64,000 bases of DNA, from positions 130,273 through 194,272 of the forward strand of contig JADJBL010000007.1 of NCBI GenBank assembly GCA_016703765.1. The letters run 5' to 3'. The notes under the pieces are model-generated. The model saw only the letters and a program-made list of their open reading frames with translations. It did not search any database and was not told where the DNA came from. The DNA is from Saprospirales bacterium (GTDB lineage: Bacteria > Bacteroidota > Bacteroidia > Chitinophagales > Saprospiraceae). Shown here in pieces: positions 18,567-28,040 of this stretch. The translations under genes were made by a program, and so were the position numbers. The number at the start of each line of letters is the position of its first letter. Position 1 is the first letter of the stretch.

Positions 18567-19676
18567 ATGAGTAAGCACGGAAGAGTCCTGGTAGCGATGA
18601 GCGGCGGCATTGACAGCACCGTCTCGGCCATGATGTTGCACGAAGAAGGGTATGAGGTCGTAGGCATCACCATGAAGACCTGGGATTATGCCAACTCCGG
18701 TGGGACCAAGAAGGAAACGGGCTGCTGCAGCCTCGACTCCATCAACGATGCCAGGCAGGTAGCGGTAGATATGAATTTCGCCCATTTTATCGTAGATATC
18801 CGCGAAGAGTTCGGAGACTATGTCATCGACAATTTCGTCGACGAGTACATGGCTGGGCGCACTCCAAACCCCTGTGTTCTGTGCAATACCCATATCAAAT
18901 GGAGCGCCCTGCTCAAACGGGCCGATGCGCTGGACTGCGAGTTCATCGCCACGGGCCATTACGCCCTGATCAACGAAAAGGACGGCAGGAAATTCATCAC
19001 CCGCAGCGCGGATATGCAAAAGGACCAATCCTATGTGCTTTGGGGCCTGAGCCAGGAATGCCTGAACCGCAGCCGTTTCCCGCTCGGCCATTTTACCAAG
19101 CCCGAAGTCCGCAAAATGGCGCTCGATTTCGGATATGAAAGCCTTTCCAAAAAAGCCGAATCCTACGAGATCTGCTTTGTGCCGGATAACGATTACCGCG
19201 GTTTCCTCAAACGCAGGGTGGCCGGGCTGGAGGAACAACTCGCCGGCGGGCATTTCGTCAATACCAAAGGAGATGTGCTGGGCAAACACCAGGGCTATCC
19301 TTTCTATACCATCGGGCAGCGCAAGGGACTGGGATTGGCATTCGGCCAACCCATGTTCGTCACCGAGATCCGCCCCGACACCAACACCGTCGTACTGGGC
19401 CCGGAAGACGAGCTCGTGCGCAACGGCATGATGGTGGGCAAGTTGAACCTGATGAAATACGACTCCCTGCCCGAGGGGATGGAAGCGGTCACCAAGATCC
19501 GCTACCGCGATGCCGGGGCTATGAGTTCGATCTACAACCGGGACAATCAAGTATATGTCGAATTCCACGCCAATGTCAAAGGGGTTGCCCCTGGGCAATC
19601 GGCTGTGTTTTACGAAGGAGACGATGTCATTGGGGGAGGGATCATTTTCGGAAGTTTTCAGGCAGATTCAAATTAA
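18567..19676 (+). CDS. mnmA: tRNA 2-thiouridine(34) synthase MnmA
   Basis: MnmA adenylates and thiolates U34 of tRNA-Lys, -Glu and -Gln. The 369-residue product has the PP-loop SGGIDST (12-18), the catalytic Cys103 in NPCVLCN and the persulfide Cys203 in SYEICFVPD. Length is normal. The 2-thiouridine product is the substrate of MnmH, encoded at 44363 in this window. Confidence 0.96.
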   Translation: MSKHGRVLVAMSGGIDSTVSAMMLHEEGYEVVGITMKTWDYANSGGTKKETGCCSLDSINDARQVAVDMNFAHFIVDIREEFGDYVIDNFVDEYMAGRTPNPCVLCNTHIKWSALLKRADALDCEFIATGHYALINEKDGRKFITRSADMQKDQSYVLWGLSQECLNRSRFPLGHFTKPEVRKMALDFGYESLSKKAESYEICFVPDNDYRGFLKRRVAGLEEQLAGGHFVNTKGDVLGKHQGYPFYTIGQRKGLGLAFGQPMFVTEIRPDTNTVVLGPEDELVRNGMMVGKLNLMKYDSLPEGMEAVTKIRYRDAGAMSSIYNRDNQVYVEFHANVKGVAPGQSAVFYEGDDVIGGGIIFGSFQADSN

Positions 19677-19681
19677 CAGGC

Positions 19682-20428
19682 ATGTTCCTAAAGCTATCCT
19701 TTTTTCTTTTCGGCCTTTTCCTCGTCCTGATCCCCGCCTGCCGGGAAATCAAAGACCCTTTCGTTTTGGAGCCGATAGAGGATTCGGATTACTACCCGCT
19801 CGAATTAGGCCGTTATTGGGTCTATAGCGTCGACTCCATCATTTTTGACGAAAATGCCCCCAAACCCATCGACACGATAAGTTTTATACTGAAAGAGGTG
19901 GTGTCAGATACCTTTTTCGACCTCGATGGCAGAATGTGGTACCGGATCGAAGCCTTTGAAAGAGCATCGGATACCCTTCCCTGGGAACTCCGGCAGGTCC
20001 TGGCGGCTACTTTGGATGGAAAAGAGGGCTTGCGACTGGAAAACGACCTCACCTTTATCAAGCTGCTGCTTCCATTGACCCCATTTAAATCCTGGGATGG
20101 CAACAAGCTATTCGACCCGGCCACTATTGTCACGGTCTCCGGGGAAACCATTGAAATGTTCAAGTACTGGGAGTATGAGGTCCTCAGCGCCGGCGTTCCG
20201 GACACCATAAATGGCCAGGTATTCGGCGAGGTCGCCACTATCAGCCAAGCCAATTCGGAGAACCTGATCGAGCTGCGCTATGCGCGTGAAAAATACGCCA
20301 GAGGAGTAGGCCTTGTTGAAAGAGAGCTTCGCATCCTCGACAGCCAGGATACCGCAGAATTTGTGCCCTGGGAACAAAAAGCGGAAAAAGGATTCATTCT
20401 TTACCAAAAATTGGTGGAGGCCAATTGA
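19682..20428 (+). CDS. Lipoprotein of unknown function
   Basis: The 248-residue product starts 5 nt after mnmA and has a lipoprotein signal ending LVLIPAC. Beyond it is a single beta-rich domain with YYPLELGRYWVYSVDS near the N terminus, a pattern seen in many Bacteroidota lipoproteins of unknown role, and a closing strand GVGLVERELRILDS. It is probably co-transcribed between mnmA and rimM, but nothing links it to RNA metabolism. Confidence 0.75.
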   Translation: MFLKLSFFLFGLFLVLIPACREIKDPFVLEPIEDSDYYPLELGRYWVYSVDSIIFDENAPKPIDTISFILKEVVSDTFFDLDGRMWYRIEAFERASDTLPWELRQVLAATLDGKEGLRLENDLTFIKLLLPLTPFKSWDGNKLFDPATIVTVSGETIEMFKYWEYEVLSAGVPDTINGQVFGEVATISQANSENLIELRYAREKYARGVGLVERELRILDSQDTAEFVPWEQKAEKGFILYQKLVEAN

Positions 20429-20434
20429 CCGACC

Positions 20435-20956
20435 ATGGCTGAATTTGTCCGCATAGGATACACGCAAAAGACCCATGGGGTGGAAGGAGAGCTTCGCATT
20501 TTCCTCGAAGAAGAGTACGAAGAAGATTTCCTGAACTCTCAGGCCGTCTTTCTGGATGTCAATGGCAAGAAGATCCCCTTCTTCATCGAGTACATCCGCG
20601 GCGCGGACGACGATATCCTGAAACTGGAAGAGGTGAACTCCAGGGAGGAAGCCCAAAAGTGGAGCTCCAAAGAGCTTTTCCTCCGCGAAAGCGACCTCAT
20701 CCCCGCAAAGGATCGGGAGAACACTGCATACGAGCCGCAATTCGCCTTTTTAGAAGGTTTCGAGGCGGTAGACGGGGATTTAGGGCCGCTGGGGCCGATC
20801 CTCCGGGTCGACGAATACCCCCAACAAGAAATGGCCGTCATCCTTTACAAAAAAAGAGAGGCCTTAATCCCTTTGCAGGAACCCCTGCTCCAGCGCATCG
20901 ACGAGGCGGGGAAAAAGGTGTTTTTTAAACTGCCCGAAGGATTACTCGACCTCTAA
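20435..20956 (+). CDS. rimM: Ribosome maturation factor RimM
   Basis: RimM assists 30S subunit assembly and binds S19. The 173-residue product has the N-terminal RimM barrel (RIGYTQKTHGVEGELRI; GADDDILKLEEVNSREEAQ) and a C-terminal PRC-barrel. The usual neighbours rpsP and trmD are not adjacent, which is common in this phylum. Confidence 0.92.
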   Translation: MAEFVRIGYTQKTHGVEGELRIFLEEEYEEDFLNSQAVFLDVNGKKIPFFIEYIRGADDDILKLEEVNSREEAQKWSSKELFLRESDLIPAKDRENTAYEPQFAFLEGFEAVDGDLGPLGPILRVDEYPQQEMAVILYKKREALIPLQEPLLQRIDEAGKKVFFKLPEGLLDL

Positions 20957-20967
20957 CCCCCATTCCT

Positions 20968-21249
20968 ATGCGTATTCTCGGCTCGATCGACCACCCAAAA
21001 TGGAAAATTACGGTCTTCAAAATGGAGGACCGTCTCACCGCCAAACTGGAATCGGCGCTGTACGAATTGGCCTTTAAATTCAGGGCAGGAGAGGGGATGG
21101 ATAGCCTGGAAGAGGTCCGCCATTTTATGGATGCCGGTTTTTTTGAAGAGGTGGAAAGGGAATTCGAAGCCCTGCACCAAGCCAGGCTTCGCGCCTTTTC
21201 CAGAAGATCTGCACTCAGTGCGGATGAAAGCTTTGAAGAGATCATTTAA
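20968..21249 (+). CDS. Small conserved-looking protein of unknown function
   Basis: The 93-residue product follows rimM by 11 nt. It opens MRILGSIDHPKWKITVFKM, resembling a small alpha/beta domain, followed by helices with a GMDSLEEVRHFMDAGFFEEV block. There is no signal or membrane segment. Its 3' end overlaps the convergent uridine kinase gene by 8 nt. The strand-helix pattern and position favour a real gene. Confidence 0.65.
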   Translation: MRILGSIDHPKWKITVFKMEDRLTAKLESALYELAFKFRAGEGMDSLEEVRHFMDAGFFEEVEREFEALHQARLRAFSRRSALSADESFEEII

Positions 21250-21880
21250 TGTCTGCGCCGAATTCTTCCAGTTTCTTCTCCATAAACCCCCGAAGCACTT
21301 CAAATCCGACATCGAACCTGCGGTTGTTGTTGACCACGATATCGGCCTCGTCCTCATAGGGCTTTATATACCGGTCGAATGCCGGCGATACGTGGTTTAC
21401 GTATCGGTATAACACATCCTCCAATGGGTAGTTCCGCTCTTCCCGGTCCCTTTTGATCCTCCGGATTACCTTGAGGTCTTCTTTTGCATGCAGAAATACG
21501 CGAAGGTCCAGCAGGTTGCGGATCTCGGGGTAATGAAACACGAATATACCTTCCAGGATCAGGATTGGCGCGGGTCTGAACACATGCATATCCGGCTCGG
21601 CCTCCTGATTGTTGAACGTATATTCTTCTCTGGTCACGGTTTGCCATTGTCGCAGCTTTTCCACATCGCGAAAGAACTCATCGCGAAACAGCGAATCGGG
21701 CAGGTCGAAGTTGAATACCCCATTTTCATCGGCTGCCTGCTCGGCTCGGGGCCGGTAGTAATCGTCCTGCGACACAATACAGACCTGATCTTCCGAAAAT
21801 ACGGACCTGATCTGCCGGATGAAAGTGGTTTTTCCGGAGCCGCTTCCGCCGGTTATTCCAATGGTAAAGGGAGTATGCAT
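21242..21880 (-). CDS. udk: Uridine kinase
   Basis: Udk phosphorylates uridine and cytidine with ATP or GTP in pyrimidine salvage. The product has 212 residues from the ATG at 21880; a TTG two codons upstream is less likely. It contains the P-loop GGSGSGKTTF (about 11-20), the substrate motif SQDDYYRP, ILEGIFVFHYPEIRNLLDLR, and the lid RIKRDREERNYP. It is divergent from a nucleoside transporter, which supports a shared salvage role. Confidence 0.93.
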   Translation of the reverse strand: MHTPFTIGITGGSGSGKTTFIRQIRSVFSEDQVCIVSQDDYYRPRAEQAADENGVFNFDLPDSLFRDEFFRDVEKLRQWQTVTREEYTFNNQEAEPDMHVFRPAPILILEGIFVFHYPEIRNLLDLRVFLHAKEDLKVIRRIKRDREERNYPLEDVLYRYVNHVSPAFDRYIKPYEDEADIVVNNNRRFDVGFEVLRGFMEKKLEEFGADIK

Positions 21881-21922
21881 GGGCAAAAATCCTTTTGTGG
21901 AGCGATAATAGGAATTTTTACC

Positions 21923-21930
21923 TACATTTG
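21923..21930 (+). promoter_or_regulatory. Bacteroidota-type -7 box upstream of the nucleoside transporter
   Basis: TACATTTG matches TAnnTTTG and lies 30 nt before the transporter ATG. A TTTG at 21894-21897 is a possible -33 element, but the 25-nt spacing is longer than usual. The 80-nt gap also has to hold the udk promoter. Confidence 0.45.
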
Positions 21931-21960
21931 GCCAATTGGGCCATATTTAAAGGACTTTTC

Positions 21961-23268
21961 ATGGATTTCTTTACCAACCTGATGCGGGGAATGCTTGGAA
22001 TGTCATTCCTATTGCTGGTTTGCTACCTGCTGAGCAATAACCGCCGACATATCGATTGGAAGCTGGTTGGCATCGGGGTCTTATTCCAGGTGTTATTTGC
22101 AATCCTGGTTTTGCGGGTTCCTTTTGTGGCCGACTTCTTTGAAGCCATTGCCGGTTTCTTTTCTGCCATACTGACCTTTTCCGAGGCCGGCGCCAGGTTC
22201 CTGTTCGGTAGCCTGGTAGAAAAGACCGATACCTTCGGCTATATTTTTGCCTTCCGGGTGTTGCCGACCGTGGTGTTCTTCTCGGCATTTTCCTCCATGC
22301 TTTATTATTTCGGCATCCTGCAACTCATCATCAAGGGAGCTGCCTGGCTGATGGTCCGCACCATGGGACTCTCCGGCCCGGAGAGCCTTGCCGTGACCGC
22401 CAACGTCTTTATAGGCCAGACAGAGGCCCCTCTTGTGGTAAGGCCCTATCTGGAAAGGATGACCCGCTCGGAATTGCTTTGCCTCATGACCGGCGGCATG
22501 GCGACCATTGCAGGAGGAGTTTTCGCCGCTTATGTGGGCTTCCTGGGCGGAGATGACCCGGTTCAGCAGGTTTATTTCGCCAAGCACCTGCTTTCGGCCT
22601 CCATCATGTCGGCGCCGGCTGCCATTGTCGCTTCCAAAATGCTATTTCCGGAAATAGAAAAAGAGAAGCTGGGCACGGAGCTAACCATGAGCCACAGCGC
22701 GGGCAATAACCTCCTGGACGCCATCTCGACCGGCACCACCGACGGTTTGAAGCTTGCAGTCAATGTCGGCGCCATGCTATTGGTCTTTACCGCTCTGGTG
22801 GCTTTTGCCAATTACCTGCTTATGGAGATCCCGGGAAATTTGTTCGGGTTGAACGAAAAAATCCGGATAGCCACCGACAACCGCTTCGAAGGGCTGACAT
22901 TTACCTACATCCTCGGACTGATATTCGCACCCGTTGCCTGGCTCCTGGGCACTCCGAGCCAGGATATCCTGCTGGTAGGGCAATTGCTGGGGCAAAAGAC
23001 CGTCATCAATGAATTTGTCGCCTACGCCGAATTCGGGACCCTGAAAAATGCCGGCGTCCAAATGGACCCCAAGTCAGTGATCATAGCTGTTTATGCGCTT
23101 TGTGGTTTTTCCAATTTTGCTTCCATAGGGATTCAGATCGGTGGGATCGGCTCCCTGGCGCCTGGCCAACGCCAGGCAGTGACCGAGCTCGGGATCAAGG
23201 CCCTGATAGGCGGCACGGTAGCCTGTTTTATGACTGCCACTATCGCAGGCATTATCGCCTTTCACTAA
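21961..23268 (+). CDS. Concentrative nucleoside transporter (NupC/CNT family)
   Basis: The 435-residue product, started at the ATG at 21961, has about ten membrane segments. It contains CNT family motifs: the FVFLIGQTEAPLV-like stretch seen here as VFIGQTEAPLVVRPY, GGMATIAGGVFAAYVGF, the NLLDAISTGTTDGLKLAVN linker, and the C-terminal FSNFASIGIQIGGIGSLAP. These carriers import nucleosides with H+ or Na+. Divergence from udk fits uptake followed by phosphorylation. Its stop overlaps the convergent DinB stop. Confidence 0.92.
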   Translation: MDFFTNLMRGMLGMSFLLLVCYLLSNNRRHIDWKLVGIGVLFQVLFAILVLRVPFVADFFEAIAGFFSAILTFSEAGARFLFGSLVEKTDTFGYIFAFRVLPTVVFFSAFSSMLYYFGILQLIIKGAAWLMVRTMGLSGPESLAVTANVFIGQTEAPLVVRPYLERMTRSELLCLMTGGMATIAGGVFAAYVGFLGGDDPVQQVYFAKHLLSASIMSAPAAIVASKMLFPEIEKEKLGTELTMSHSAGNNLLDAISTGTTDGLKLAVNVGAMLLVFTALVAFANYLLMEIPGNLFGLNEKIRIATDNRFEGLTFTYILGLIFAPVAWLLGTPSQDILLVGQLLGQKTVINEFVAYAEFGTLKNAGVQMDPKSVIIAVYALCGFSNFASIGIQIGGIGSLAPGQRQAVTELGIKALIGGTVACFMTATIAGIIAFH

Positions 23269-23798
23269 TCCAGGCTGCGCCGGATCTGTGCCAAGTGCCT
23301 CCTGCTGTGATAAAGGAAAAATTCCAGCATGCCCTCCAGAGTCAGCCTGCCTGCGACCAGGTGTTTGTAAACCTCCTTATCCAGAAGCTCTTTCGGGGCT
23401 TGTTCCAAAAAATCAGTCATTTCCTTCCTGATCTTTTCCCACCTCGCCAGGGTCTCCACAAATGTGACATACCTGGGAAGCGCCTCCTCATTTACTGCCT
23501 TGGGCGCCTTGAATTTAAAGGGAAGCCATAGGTACGTCTTCAGAACCCATCTCCTCAATAAAGCCGCAGGTCCAGCCTTTTTCAAGGTCGGGTTGTACGA
23601 CAATTTTTTCTGTAAATACCGCAAGGACAATTCTTCGGAAATAATGAGGTGGTGCATCACCTGAATTGGCGACCATTTCCCCGGCCCCGGCCCGCGGTTG
23701 AGGGCTTCGTCTGAACGAGCCTCCAGTTCGGCGAAGAGCTCCAGACGCTCCTTTTCCATAGGGATGAGGAGGGATTGAAAGGATGGGTGCATAATCAT
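23265..23798 (-). CDS. DinB-superfamily protein
   Basis: I start at the ATG at 23798 (MIMHPSF), giving 177 residues; the longer frame would translate the upstream repeat hairpin. The sequence predicts a four-helix bundle of the DinB/YfiT type, with metal-type histidines in SPIQVMHHLIISEE and FFLYHSRRHLAQIRRS. Such proteins include metal-dependent thiol transferases, some using bacillithiol. Since bshC is present in this window, a bacillithiol-dependent role is possible but unproven. Confidence 0.8.
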   Translation of the reverse strand: MIMHPSFQSLLIPMEKERLELFAELEARSDEALNRGPGPGKWSPIQVMHHLIISEELSLRYLQKKLSYNPTLKKAGPAALLRRWVLKTYLWLPFKFKAPKAVNEEALPRYVTFVETLARWEKIRKEMTDFLEQAPKELLDKEVYKHLVAGRLTLEGMLEFFLYHSRRHLAQIRRSLD

Positions 23799-23806
23799 TT
23801 TTTTGG

Positions 23807-23863
23807 GTGAAGAGTGAAGGGTGAAGGGTGAGGCGTCTTCACCCTTCACCCTTCACTCTTCAC
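23807..23863. repeat. Perfect 25-bp hairpin of GTGAAGG repeats
   Basis: The arms 23807-23831 and 23839-23863 are perfectly complementary around a 7-nt loop. The unit GTGAAGG or GTGAAGA repeats three to four times per arm. It lies in the gap between two minus-strand genes, and its right arm covers the last 11 nt of the upstream DUF2520 coding sequence. Confidence 0.88.
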
Positions 23864-24623
23864 GAATATTCCTCGAAATTATGCTATAAATCTCCATCAC
23901 CCCCGGATACTCCTCCAGCAACCGGAGGTGCGCCTCCATCGTGGCCTGGTCTCCGCGCTGCGCGGGACCGGTTTGCATTAGGGAGGGGGAGTGGTCCTGC
24001 ACTTTTCGGGCGGTCTCCAGTATGAGGGGTTTGAGGAGCTCGAAGGGAAGCTGGTGGTCTTGTAAAACCTGCTCCGCAAGGGTGTAGAGGTGGTTGGGGA
24101 AATTGTTGACCAGCACGGCGCTGAGGTGAAGCCAGCGGCGCTGCATATCGTCGATCCGGAACACGGACTTGGCGATCCGCTTGCCCAATGCCTCCAGCAA
24201 AAGCATATCCTCTTCATTGCCGGCATGGATGCAGATAGGGGTTTCGGAGAAGTCGAGTTCCCTGCCGATGGTAAAAGTCTGGGGAGGGTATAACACGCCG
24301 TAACGCTGGAAATGAGAGGCGATGATGGCCGAAGGGGTGGCGCCGGAGGTATGGACCACCAAAGTATCGGCGGGTAAAAACCTGGAAAGAAGCGCAGCCA
24401 CTTCCGGGATAGCTTGATCGGAAACGGCGATGACAACCAGGTCGCAGGGTTTGAGCTGCTCCCATTCGCTTAAAGCTTCTGCCGAAACGAGCTCAGCTAA
24501 TTCTTTGGTTTTGTGGTAATTGCGACTATAAATCTGGGCGATTCGTATCCCGGAGGCATGCAAGGCCTGGCCCAAATGGTGGGCCACATTTCCGGCGCCG
24601 ATCAGCGTTACATTTTCGATCAT
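23853..24623 (-). CDS. Rossmann-like and DUF2520 domain protein
   Basis: The 256-residue product has an N-terminal NAD(P)-type Rossmann domain (VTLIGAGNVAHHLGQAL) with VVIAVSDQAIPEVA and LVVHTSGATPS. The C-terminal all-helical DUF2520 domain contains LHLSAVLVNNFPNHLYTLAE. It resembles the 3-hydroxyisobutyrate/ketopantoate dehydrogenase fold; the substrate is unknown. Its ATG overlaps the ccmF stop (ATGA), so it belongs to the ccm transcript. Confidence 0.88.
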   Translation of the reverse strand: MIENVTLIGAGNVAHHLGQALHASGIRIAQIYSRNYHKTKELAELVSAEALSEWEQLKPCDLVVIAVSDQAIPEVAALLSRFLPADTLVVHTSGATPSAIIASHFQRYGVLYPPQTFTIGRELDFSETPICIHAGNEEDMLLLEALGKRIAKSVFRIDDMQRRWLHLSAVLVNNFPNHLYTLAEQVLQDHQLPFELLKPLILETARKVQDHSPSLMQTGPAQRGDQATMEAHLRLLEEYPGVMEIYSIISRNIREE

Positions 24624-27465
24624 GTAGTTTTAACAGGCCTTTGTTGAAGGCGGTTCCACATACTCAGCAACATCCCGCCGAGCAAGAGAATGGAACCAAA
24701 CCAAAAGAGATTGATCCCCGGGAAAATGATGGCTTCCAGCACGATAAAATCTGTGCGCGGAGCATAGGCGATCTCCACCGGCAGGGGAGCGTCTTTGAAA
24801 TTTTTTCCCGCCACCCCAATCACCACCGATTCAGTGACCGGGTCGATGGAGGTAAACCTGAAATGGAGCCCTTCCGAGCGAATTTCGTCCTTGAAATTGA
24901 AAGGCTGGTTGCCCCGGATCAGGAATATGGGTTCAGCCGCCATAGCCGAATCCAGCCCATTGCCGGTGACCTCCAACATCGCACTTACGGCCACGTCGTC
25001 CTTCTCCGGCTTGAAATCCGGGGACTCCGGCGATTTATTGAATCCCTTGAACAGGATCTCGTAATTGTTCCAGGGCAAACGATCTCCCGTTCGGAAAGTA
25101 AGCTCCTCGTAAGCCAGCTCCTCCTCCAGCGGAAAGACGAGCGACACCAGGTCCTCCTTTAGCCTGAGCTTCAGGGCGATGGGCTGAACGTGAACCGGAA
25201 AGGAGTACAACATGGCGCCCCGAACCAACAGCATCGGCTCCGCGAAATAGGTGGTATCCCTTTTCAGGTCCTTGACCGAAATCCTTGCCCCGACGCTCAA
25301 ATCGCCTTCCTCTGCTACATAAGAGGGGTGCGAGGGCTCGAACAGAAGATCTTCTATCCGCACTTCAAATTCCCTGACCAGAGAGGTGTCCCTGACCGGG
25401 ATCGTATCGTAATAGGTTCTGGGCTCGGCCAGGGAAACCGCCAGCATCCTGTATTTTAGGCTCTCCTCCTCCTTTCGGGCCTCCATCACATCCGCCTCCA
25501 CGACGGGGATAGAGGCGATATGGGTAAAGATATCCTCGTGCAGGTAATGCCGCGTGGAGGGGTTGTATGCCGCCACCTTCTGCATTTCGTTGTCGTAAAG
25601 GGCCGTGGGCCGGAGCTGGAAGGTCTTTAAAACCCGTCCGCTCGTGTCCAGCTTCTCAAATTGAATGGTGTAGATGCGGTTATTCGCTTCAAATTCATCG
25701 CCCTGGTAGGTGACCCGGTACCCGCTCATGTACATGGGCATGTTCTTGAAGAGCATGATATTTCGATCCAGGCGCTCCTCCTCGATCAGGCCCTGCTGCG
25801 CAAAGCGGTTGGTGGAGATATGGCGTTTGCCCAGGCCGAGGCCAGGATACCGACGATCATGATCCCGAAACCGATATGCGAAAAGGAAGAACCCGCAGCT
25901 TTAATATTGCCTTTGATGTAGGTGATGAGGTAGTTCAGGTTGGAAAAAAGCCCGAAGTAGCCGAAGAAAAGAAGCACCGCGTATTGCCAGGCAAATAAGC
26001 GGATCCAAAATGAGCTTATGAAAGTGAAAATCCCGGCCAGGGCCAGAGACAGCGCGATATTCCTGAAAAACTTGCCGGACTGTTTTTTCCAGTTGGGCTC
26101 TTTCCAGCGCAGGAACTGGGCCGCGCCGCTAAACAAGCCGATGAAGACCCCGATCCAGATCTGGTATTTGTTGTAATGCTCGACCGGGTTGGCGATGACC
26201 TTGCCCACAAAGGCCGGATCGAAATACTCCCTGATCTTGTTGTACACCGGCAGGGAAGTCGATGCGGTGATCATGGCCGCCGAGAAGAACAGGATCAGGG
26301 TGCCGATGAACAGCCAGAACTCCTTGGACGCGATCGGTTCTTCCTTTTCAGGAGAAGGGATGGACTTGTAACGAAAGCCCAGCAGAACGAATCCTATAAG
26401 GGAAAAGGTGGCTATAAAACTGATCAGCATCCATTCCAGCCCCATTTCAGTGAATGCGTGTACGGAGGTTTGCCCCAGCACCCCGCTTCGCGTGAGGAAA
26501 GTGGAATAGAGGATCATCAAAAAGGAAAGCAGATAGAACAAATAGGTCGTTTTGATCGAGTACCCCGTGTTGCGGGCGATCAGGTTGGTGTGAATGCCCG
26601 CGATCAGGACCAGCCAGGGCACGAGCGACATATTTTCCACCGGGTCCCAGGCCCAATAACCGCCGAAACTCAGGGCTTCATAGGCCCAGGCGCCACCCAT
26701 CAGAATGCCTGTTCCCAACACGGCCCCGCTGAACAACGCCCAGGGCAGGGCAGGCTTGAGCCATTCCTGGTGTTTTCCCTGGATCAATCCCGCGATGGCA
26801 AAGGAAAAGGGGATGGTTGTGGAGGCAAAACCAAGGAACAAGGTGGGCGGATGGATGACCATCCAATAGTTTTGAAGCAAAGGATTGAGTCCCTTGCTTT
26901 CGATGCGGGTCAGGTAGTCGGCAAAGGCAAAAACCGGGTCGTCGACCGTATCGCGGAGCAGGAGAAAGGGGTTGCTACCCAATTTGAAAGGGTCTTCCCC
27001 CCAGCCGTAAACGCCCAAGATCATGGAGGCGATAAAAGCCTGCACCAGGGCCAGAGAGAACAATACCGGGGCTTCCCACTGTTTGCCCTTCCACATTAGC
27101 ACAAAACCGAGCACGGCATGCCAGAACATCCAGAGCAGAAAGCTCCCTTCCTGGCCTTCCCAGAAAGCGGAAAAAGTGTATTGAAAGGGGAGTTTATCGT
27201 TGACATGGGCAAACACATACTGGTATTCGTAGTATTGGTTGACCATCATGTAGAAGATCAGTCCCATAATGGCGAAGGCCGAAATCCCGTGTATCCCGAA
27301 GCTCCAGCGACCCATGGCCAGCCAGTTGCGTTCATTCGGCCGGAGGCTGTGCATGAGGTAGGACACGGAGGCCAGCAGGGCGCAGACGAAGCTGAGCAAG
27401 ACGGCCACATGCCCGATCTGTCCCGGCAGAAGGTGCTCGCCGATGTATTGGATTTCCAAAAGCAT
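24620..27465 (-). CDS. ccmF: Cytochrome c maturation protein CcmF, one frameshift
   Basis: CcmF is the membrane haem lyase component that joins haem to apocytochrome c. The first part (27465 to about 25830) has many membrane segments, FSAFWEGQEGSFLLWMFW and the haem-handling motif GGYWAWDPVENMSLVPWL. The second part carries the periplasmic domain and ends in a final membrane helix. The frame changes near 25828-25832, where one C appears to be missing; restoring it gives AWAKRHISTNRFAQQG, as expected in the family. Corrected length is about 948 residues, longer than E. coli CcmF (647). Gene loss is unlikely; sequence error is the simplest reading. Confidence 0.9.
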
Positions 27466-27477
27466 GCAGTGTGTGTT

Positions 27478-27873
27478 TTAGCTTTTCCCCTCTTTGATCT
27501 TGATCTCCTCGTCTTTGTATTTGGAGGGGCATTTCATCAGCAGTTCGGTGGCGTGAAATTCATCGCCTTTCATTTTTCCGGTGATGACGATCTGCTCCGA
27601 AAGCTCAAAATCCTGGGGTTTGGCGGCATTCAGGATCACTTTGCGCTCCTCCCCGTTGTTGTCCCGGACGAAAAAGGAAAAATGGTTGGGATCTTCGACC
27701 GGGTCGTAGATCATCTCTTTGTCCTTGGCCAGTTGGCCGGCGATTTTCACCTTTTGGGTGGACTGCGCCGCGTCGGCGAAGTTGGTGTAGGTGGTCACGT
27801 CCTTGCCGGACATGCTGAAGAAGGCAATTCCGCCTGCGATCAGCATAATGGCGGCGATATAGATCTTGGTCAT
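27478..27873 (-). CDS. ccmE: Haem chaperone CcmE, CxxxY type
   Basis: CcmE carries haem from the CcmABC complex to CcmF in the periplasm. The 131-residue product has an N-terminal membrane anchor (IYIAAIMLIAGGIAFFS) and the OB-fold core. Near the C terminus the haem-binding motif is C115-PSK-Y119 rather than the HxxxY of E. coli. A CxxxY form is known from Desulfovibrio and archaeal CcmE. It is the first gene of a ccmE-ccmF-DUF2520-DinB series and ends 12 nt before ccmF. Confidence 0.92.
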   Translation of the reverse strand: MTKIYIAAIMLIAGGIAFFSMSGKDVTTYTNFADAAQSTQKVKIAGQLAKDKEMIYDPVEDPNHFSFFVRDNNGEERKVILNAAKPQDFELSEQIVITGKMKGDEFHATELLMKCPSKYKDEEIKIKEGKS

Positions 27874-28004
27874 AATGGGAAACGGTTTGAACTTTAAAAC
27901 ATTTAGAGGAGCTTTAGGTTCTTCGCGCTCCGCTAAGGCTCAAAACTAAGGCTAAACAACGAATCTCCCAGTAAAAAATTCTAGGCATCCAAAATGGAGT
28001 TAAT

Positions 28005-28012
28005 TACCTTTG
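28005..28012 (+). promoter_or_regulatory. Bacteroidota-type -7 box upstream of the FtsE-like gene
   Basis: TACCTTTG matches TAnnTTTG and lies 28 nt before the ATG at 28041. No TTG -33 element is obvious. The 167-nt divergent gap 27874-28040 holds nothing else I can identify. Confidence 0.45.
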
Positions 28013-28040
28013 CAGCTGTTCCATACCCAAAACCTCCTTC

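Noticed and set aside
26176..27099. 307-codon plus-strand frame inside ccmF
   Set aside because: Antisense shadow of ccmF; low-complexity basic composition with no recognisable domain.
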